A stretch of DNA of 17,024 nucleotides from the NCBI GenBank assembly GCA_035698885.1, contig DASSBJ010000084.1, forward strand, positions 1-17,024. The letters are read 5' to 3'. This DNA is from VRUE01 sp035698885 (GTDB lineage Bacteria > Actinomycetota > Thermoleophilia > Solirubrobacterales > 70-9). The translations under genes were made by a program, and so were the position numbers. A model generated the notes under the pieces. That model was not told the origin of the DNA and did no database searches. It worked only from the letters and a program-made list of their open reading frames with translations. This document shows positions 13,375 through 17,024 of this stretch, piece after piece (the first letter of the stretch is position 1; every line of letters begins with the position of its first letter).

Positions 13375-14783
13375 GCGAGGCGATCGTTGTCGGGTCCGGC
13401 CCGAACGGCCTCGTCGCCGCCGCGGTGCTGGCGAAGCAGGGAGTGAAGGTGACGGTGATCGAGGCCGCGCCGACGATCGGCGGCGGCGCCCGCACGAGCG
13501 AACTGACCCTGCCGGGCCTGCTGCACGACGACTGCTCGGCGTCCCACCCCTTCTCACCGAGCTCGCTGGCGCTGGCTCCGCTCGGCCTCGAGCGTCACGG
13601 GCTTGAGTGGGCCTGGGCGGAGCTCGACCTAGCGCACCCGCTCGACAGCGGCGCTGCGGTGACCATGCGGCGCTCGATCGGGGAAACCGCCGCCGGACTC
13701 GGCGCGGCCGGCGCGGCCTGGAAGCGGCTTTTTGGGTCTTCCTCGGCTCGCTTCGACGCCCTTAGCGAAGACATCATGCGCCCGGTTGTTCACCTGCCGC
13801 GCCACCCGTTCCTCCTCGCCCGCTTCGGCTCGGCGGCGGCGGCGCCGGTGTCGCTGCTCGCGCGCGCCCTTCCCACCGCGGAGGCGCGCGCCCTTTTCGG
13901 TGGCACCGCAGCGCATTCCTTCAGTCCCTTCTCCCGGCCCTTCAGCGCCGCAGCGGGGATGGCGCTGACCTGCGCCTGCCACCGCAACGGCTGGCCGGTC
14001 GCGCGCGGTGGCTCGGGGACGATCGCCGACGCTCTCGCCGCTGCGCTTCGTGAGCACGGCGGACGCATCGAGACCGGCCGCCCGGTGCGCTCGCTCGCCG
14101 AGCTGCCCGCGGCCGACGCCGTGATCTTCGACCTTGCGCCGTCGGCGGTCGCCGAGATCGCCGCGGACCGGTTGCCGCAGCGGACGGCGAGCGCCTATCG
14201 CCGCTATCGCCACGGCCCCGGCGCCTTCAAGCTCGACCTCGCGGTCGAAGGGGGCGTGCCCTGGACCGCGGAGGCGGCGCGGCGGGCGGGAACCGTGCAC
14301 GCGGTCGGCTCCTATGAGGAAACGGCTGCCTGCGAGCGCGAGATAAACCGCGGCCGGATGCCGGAGCGACCGTTCGTGCTCGTCGGTCAGCAATATCTCG
14401 CCGACCCGTCGCGCTCGCGCGGCGAGGTCCACCCGGTCTGGGCTTATGCCCACGTTCCACACGGGTATCCGGGCGACGCTACGGAGCCGCTGCTCGACCA
14501 GATCGAACGCTTCGCCCCCGGCCTGCGCGAGCGCATCCTCGCCCGCCACGTCCGCTCGCCCGCCGAGCTCGCCTCCTACAACCCCAACTACGTCGGTGGC
14601 GACATCATCACCGGCGCCAACACCCCGCTCCAGTCCGTCGTTCGGCCCCGAATCGCCATCGACCCTTATGCGACCGGCGCTCCCGGCCTCTTCATCTGCT
14701 CCGCCGCAACGCCCCCTGGCGCCGGAGCTCACGGCATGAACGGCCACAACGCCGCCCAGTCCGTGCTTCGATTCCTGGATTGA
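13371..14783 (+). CDS. Phytoene-dehydrogenase-like FAD-dependent oxidoreductase
   Basis: A 470-residue flavoprotein of the CrtI-related NAD(P)/FAD oxidoreductase group. The dinucleotide motif is V-V-G-S-G-P-N-G-L-V-A-A (6-17), followed by V-I-E-A and I-G-G-G-A-R-T, the usual FAD contact. A central P-V-A-R-G-G-S-G-T-I-A-D-A-L-A precedes the middle strand region, and the C-terminus has the second FAD motif G-L-F-I-C-S-A-A-T-P-P-G-A-G-A-H-G-M-N-G-H-N-A-A. Carotenoid desaturases share this frame, but no carotenoid genes are near and many actinobacterial members have unknown substrates. The ATG is inside the stop of the DUF3556 gene (ATGA). The same frame stays open far upstream, antiphase to the DUF3556 gene; that extension is an artefact of GC-rich coding. 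Confidence 0.9.
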   Translation: MSEAIVVGSGPNGLVAAAVLAKQGVKVTVIEAAPTIGGGARTSELTLPGLLHDDCSASHPFSPSSLALAPLGLERHGLEWAWAELDLAHPLDSGAAVTMRRSIGETAAGLGAAGAAWKRLFGSSSARFDALSEDIMRPVVHLPRHPFLLARFGSAAAAPVSLLARALPTAEARALFGGTAAHSFSPFSRPFSAAAGMALTCACHRNGWPVARGGSGTIADALAAALREHGGRIETGRPVRSLAELPAADAVIFDLAPSAVAEIAADRLPQRTASAYRRYRHGPGAFKLDLAVEGGVPWTAEAARRAGTVHAVGSYEETAACEREINRGRMPERPFVLVGQQYLADPSRSRGEVHPVWAYAHVPHGYPGDATEPLLDQIERFAPGLRERILARHVRSPAELASYNPNYVGGDIITGANTPLQSVVRPRIAIDPYATGAPGLFICSAATPPGAGAHGMNGHNAAQSVLRFLD

Positions 14784-14841
14784 CCGGGTTCCGGTGCGAC
14801 TTTCGTACCCAGGAGGTACAAAAGTCGCACCGGAAGCCCGG
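14784..14841. terminator. Long near-perfect hairpin, terminator or mobile palindrome
   Basis: CCGGG and TTCCGGTGCGACTTT (14789-14803), one mismatched base, GTACC, loop CAGGA, GGTAC, one base, AAAGTCGCACCGGAA (14821-14835), then a bulged G and CCCGG. This is about 25 base pairs in a 58-base element that begins right after the oxidoreductase stop. It could terminate that operon, although no T-run follows, or be a member of a dispersed palindromic repeat family. It ends 13 bases before the TAGATT of the ABC operon. Confidence 0.7.
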
Positions 14842-14854
14842 GATCGCGGTCCCG

Positions 14855-14860
14855 TAGATT
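14855..14860 (+). promoter_or_regulatory. -10-like element of the ABC exporter operon
   Basis: TAGATT followed by seven bases and GTG (14868). No ribosome site in between: a leaderless-type start. Confidence 0.5.
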
Positions 14861-14867
14861 CCCCGCG

Positions 14868-15641
14868 GTGAAGGCGCTCGACGTGGAGAACTTGGAGAAG
14901 CGGTACTCGACCGGGGTCGAGGCGCTGCGCGGCGTCTCGCTGCAGATCGAGCCCGGCGAGCTGTTCGGCCTGCTCGGGCCCAACGGCGCCGGCAAGTCGA
15001 CCATGATCCACTGCACGACCGGGCTCGCGCAGCCGACCGGCGGCTCGATCCACGTCTTCGGCCACGACGCGATCGACGACTACGGCCCCGCCCGCCAGGC
15101 GGTCGGCCTCGCCCCGCAGGAGCCCAACCTGGATTGGTTCCTCACCGTGCAGGAGTCGCTCGACTACCACGCCGGCTACTTCGGCATGCCGAAGCGCGAG
15201 CGCCGCGAGCGCACCGCCGAGCTGCTGGAGACCTTCTCGCTGACCGAGAAGGCCGGCGAACGCACGCGCACGCTCTCGGGCGGGATGAAACGGCGGCTGA
15301 TCCTGGCGCGGGCGATGATGCACCGGCCGCGCCTGCTGATCCTCGACGAGCCGACCGCCGGCGTCGACGTCGAGCTGCGGCTCGAGCTCTGGCACTACGT
15401 GCAGCGGATCAACGCGGAGGGGACGACGATCCTGCTCACCACGCATTACCTGGAGGAGGCCGAGCAGCTCTGCGACCGGATCGCCTTCATCAACCACGGC
15501 GAGATCGTCGGCGAGGGGACGAGCGCCGAGCTCTCGGCCCGCTACGGCGTCGACAACCTCGAGGACGCCTACCTGGAGCTGGTCGGCCGCAAGGAGCTGT
15601 CGCGCTCGCACGTTCCGGTCGAGCCGGAGGCCGTTCGGTGA
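14868..15641 (+). CDS. ABC-2 type exporter, ATP-binding subunit
   Basis: A 257-residue ABC ATPase. Walker A G-P-N-G-A-G-K-S (37-44), Q-loop Gln84, signature L-S-G-G-M (136-140), Walker B L-L-I-L-D-E-P (156-162) and switch His193 in T-T-H-Y-L-E-E-A-E are all intact. The style (M-K-R-R-L-I-L-A-R-A-M, T-T-H-Y-L-E-E-A-E-Q-L) matches the YadG/CcmA-like exporter subfamily that energises ABC-2 permeases for lipids, polysaccharides or drugs. It overlaps the permease start by GTGA. GTG start, leaderless-type promoter. Substrate not deducible. Confidence 0.93.
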   Translation: MKALDVENLEKRYSTGVEALRGVSLQIEPGELFGLLGPNGAGKSTMIHCTTGLAQPTGGSIHVFGHDAIDDYGPARQAVGLAPQEPNLDWFLTVQESLDYHAGYFGMPKRERRERTAELLETFSLTEKAGERTRTLSGGMKRRLILARAMMHRPRLLILDEPTAGVDVELRLELWHYVQRINAEGTTILLTTHYLEEAEQLCDRIAFINHGEIVGEGTSAELSARYGVDNLEDAYLELVGRKELSRSHVPVEPEAVR

Positions 15642-16405
15642 GCACCGCGCAGATCCGCTTCGCGACGCTCTGGCGCCGCGAGGTCAACCGCTTCATGAAG
15701 ATCAAGAAGCAGACGATCGGCGCGCCGCTGCTCGAAACGTTCCTCTACATCTCCGTCTTCGGTGCCGCGCTGGGGTCGCGGATCGACAAGCTGCACGGCA
15801 TCGACTACGTCGTCTTCGTGATCCCCGGCCTGATCATGATGGCCTGGTCGATCAACGCCTTCGCCAACAACTCCTCCTCGATCCTGCAGCAGAAATTCCA
15901 GGGGGCGATCCAGGACCAGCTCTCTTCGCCGGCGTCTCCGATGGAGCTGCTGCTCGCCTTCAGCCTCGGCGGCTTCGTGCGCGGCCTGCTGGTCGCGGCG
16001 CTTACCTTCGTCGCCGCCTCGCTGCTGGTCGACTTGCCGGTCGACCACATCCTCGTCCTGATCCCGGCCCTGTTCCTGGTCGGCTTCTTCTTCTCGCAGC
16101 TGGGAGTGCTGATCGGCGTTCGCGCCGAACAGTTCGACGACGTCGCCTTCGCCCAGACCTTCATCCTGCAGCCGCTGATCTTCCTCGGCGGCGTCTTCTA
16201 CTCGGCCACCCTGCTGCCCGAGCCCTTCGAGACGCTGACCCACTTCAACCCGATCTTCTACATGATCAATCTGGTCCGCTACGGCTTCGTAGGCTTCACC
16301 GAAGTCAGCATTCCCCTCTCGCTCCTCGCCCTCACGGGAGCGACCGCGGCGCTCTTCCTCATCAACCTGCGCCTCTTCTCCCGCGGCTACCGCCTCCGCG
16401 CGTAA
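15638..16405 (+). CDS. ABC-2 type exporter, permease subunit
   Basis: A 255-residue membrane protein of the ABC2_membrane family, partner of the preceding ATPase. A short cytoplasmic amphipathic start (T-L-W-R-R-E-V-N-R-F) is followed by six hydrophobic segments. The central part carries the family's F-Q-G-A-I-Q-D-Q-L-S-S-P-A-S-P-M-E-L coupling region, and the fifth segment area has Q-P-L-I-F-L-G-G-V-F-Y-S, L-P-E-P-F and L-T-H-F-N-P-I-F-Y-M-I-N-L-V-R-Y-G-F, all typical of YadH-like permeases. The GTG start lies within the ATPase stop (GTGA); the same frame is open upstream but antiphase to the ATPase. Confidence 0.93.
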   Translation: MSTAQIRFATLWRREVNRFMKIKKQTIGAPLLETFLYISVFGAALGSRIDKLHGIDYVVFVIPGLIMMAWSINAFANNSSSILQQKFQGAIQDQLSSPASPMELLLAFSLGGFVRGLLVAALTFVAASLLVDLPVDHILVLIPALFLVGFFFSQLGVLIGVRAEQFDDVAFAQTFILQPLIFLGGVFYSATLLPEPFETLTHFNPIFYMINLVRYGFVGFTEVSIPLSLLALTGATAALFLINLRLFSRGYRLRA

Positions 16406-16504
16406 CTCCCAACGACACCAGTGCTCGGCCCCGGCGATCTCGATACCCGGGCAGATGATTGATTCCACGCTCAGAAGCAGTCATTTAGCGACCCGCTCGC
16501 CGCC

Positions 16505-16546
16505 AGAGTGAGGTTTTGCCCCCATATAGGTGGTCAAGCTCACTCT
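16505..16546. terminator. 42-bp imperfect palindrome between convergent genes
   Basis: Perfect 8-bp ends AGAGTGAG / CTCACTCT enclose a partly self-complementary centre around ATAT; 14 of 21 positions pair. It lies between the ABC permease (plus) and cutA (minus), so a shared terminator is one reading. The bases around it (16406-16591) hold no gene that I can support. A remnant of an inserted element is the alternative. Confidence 0.35.
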
Positions 16547-16591
16547 CGTGCATGCTCCCGTCGAGCGTCATGCATGGTCGGGCCCGCCTAG

Positions 16592-16921
16592 CTAGCGCTC
16601 CGGCGCTACGTTCTCGCTGATCCAGCCGAGGTAGCCCGCGCTGCCGGCGAGGACGGGGATCGCCAGGACCTCCGGCTCCTCGTAGGAGTGGAGCTCGCGG
16701 ATCGCGTCCTCGACCTCCGGGTAGCGGCCCGCCTCGGTCTTCGCCAGGCACTGCCACTCCTCGGCCCGCTCGATCTTTCCCTGCCAGCGATAGCGGCTCG
16801 CGATCGGCCCGATCGTCTGCACGCAGGCCGCCAGGCGGCGCTCGACCAGCGACGAGGCGATCCGCTCCGCCTCGTCCTCGGAGGCGACGGTGGTAAGCAC
16901 CTGGACGTAGCGCGTGCTCAC
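16592..16921 (-). CDS. cutA: CutA family divalent-ion tolerance protein
   Basis: A 109-residue, full-length CutA: small trimeric ferredoxin-like protein linked to copper/divalent metal tolerance, with unclear mechanism. Family marks: V-Q-V-L-T-T-V-A-S-E-D-E-A-E-R-I-A (near the N-terminus), L-V-E-R-R-L-A-A-C-V-Q (25-35), Y-R-W-Q-G-K-I-E (44-51), E-W-Q-C-L-A-K-T (55-62), and H-S-Y-E-E-P-E-V-L-A-I-P (78-89). The GTG start gives the standard length. The preceding minus-strand gene ends 18 bases upstream, and GGAGG near its stop may serve cutA poorly (long spacing), so cotranscription is likely. Confidence 0.93.
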   Translation of the reverse strand: MSTRYVQVLTTVASEDEAERIASSLVERRLAACVQTIGPIASRYRWQGKIERAEEWQCLAKTEAGRYPEVEDAIRELHSYEEPEVLAIPVLAGSAGYLGWISENVAPER

Positions 16922-16939
16922 CGTCGTCGCGCCGGGGCG

Positions 16940-17023
16940 CTACACCTCCGGGCTTGGGCTCGGCCCGACTCCTGCGTTGGCGACTGTTTCGCCCTCGCGC
17001 GTGTCGGGCATGACGAGGATCGC
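16940..17023 (-). CDS. C-terminus of an unidentified protein (partial)
   Basis: A minus-strand frame enters from the right edge and ends at TAG (16942-16940), giving 27 residues: A-I-L-V-M-P-D-T-R-E-G-E-T-V-A-N then a Gly/Pro/Ser tail. The other two minus-strand frames are also open through this stretch but give Arg-rich, low-complexity sequence typical of wrong frames. It sits 18 bp upstream of cutA on the same strand, consistent with one transcript. Too short to assign a family. Confidence 0.4.
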   Translation of the reverse strand, partial: AILVMPDTREGETVANAGVGPSPSPEV

Positions 17024-17024
17024 G

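Noticed and set aside
11410..13557. Very long minus-strand open frame (about 715 codons) opposite the DUF3556 gene
   Set aside because: Arg/Glu/Val-rich low-complexity translation without recognisable domains; the plus-strand protein has a clear family and membrane segments.
13629..15611. Long minus-strand frame opposite the oxidoreductase and ABC ATPase
   Set aside because: Opposes two intact enzymes with complete motifs; composition is that of an antisense shadow.
1..17024. CRISPR arrays, tRNA or rRNA genes, intact transposases, phage genes
   Set aside because: I looked for regularly spaced repeats, cloverleaf-type sequences and transposase or integrase motifs and saw none that I could support.

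Overview
The window is GC-rich (strongly G/C at third codon positions), lacks RNA genes, and carries protein families common in soil Actinomycetota. The combination of DUF3494 protein, EthA-like monooxygenase, DUF3556 membrane protein, many leaderless-looking starts and GTG starts fits a high-GC actinobacterium, most likely Thermoleophilia/Solirubrobacterales. That placement is inference from style, not a marker gene.

Left part (1-5960), accessory in character. A type IV toxin-antitoxin pair runs off the left edge: AbiEi-like antitoxin (11-613, minus) overlapping by ATGA the start of what is probably an AbiEii toxin. Next come a VOC/glyoxalase-fold protein (862-1299, plus) and a two-gene minus-strand operon: a secreted DUF3494 ice-binding/adhesin-like protein (2154-3362), then an L,D-transpeptidase (1402-2157) whose GTG start overlaps the stop of the first gene. 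Upstream of this operon, at 3443-3533 on the minus strand, is an RNA that I read as a class I cyclic-di-GMP (GEMM) riboswitch, with a leader of alternative hairpins ending at the Shine-Dalgarno site. This is the most interesting element: second-messenger control of a surface protein together with a cell-wall cross-linking enzyme. A 5'-truncated SGNH lipase (3697-4311, plus) follows, then a strong hairpin between convergent genes, then a complete hipBA toxin-antitoxin operon (minus) with repeated operator-like sequences.

Right part (5960-17024), more housekeeping-like. TauE/SafE permease (plus); an extended-SDR reductase (minus); a decayed RibD/DHFR-like remnant; a Baeyer-Villiger type flavin monooxygenase (plus) with a TetR-type palindrome in its promoter; a 5'-3' exonuclease (minus) divergent from a YihY/BrkB membrane protein (plus); a DUF3556 membrane protein overlapping by ATGA a phytoene-dehydrogenase-like FAD oxidoreductase (plus); a large hairpin; an ABC-2 type exporter (ATPase and permease overlapping by GTGA); and CutA (minus) preceded by the tail of another minus-strand gene at the right edge.

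A recurring pattern is a -10-like hexamer ending 6-7 bases before the start codon (9 bases in one further case) with no Shine-Dalgarno, which implies leaderless mRNAs for most first genes of transcripts. I used it to choose several starts (AbiEi, reductase, monooxygenase, exonuclease), giving shorter genes than the longest open frames.
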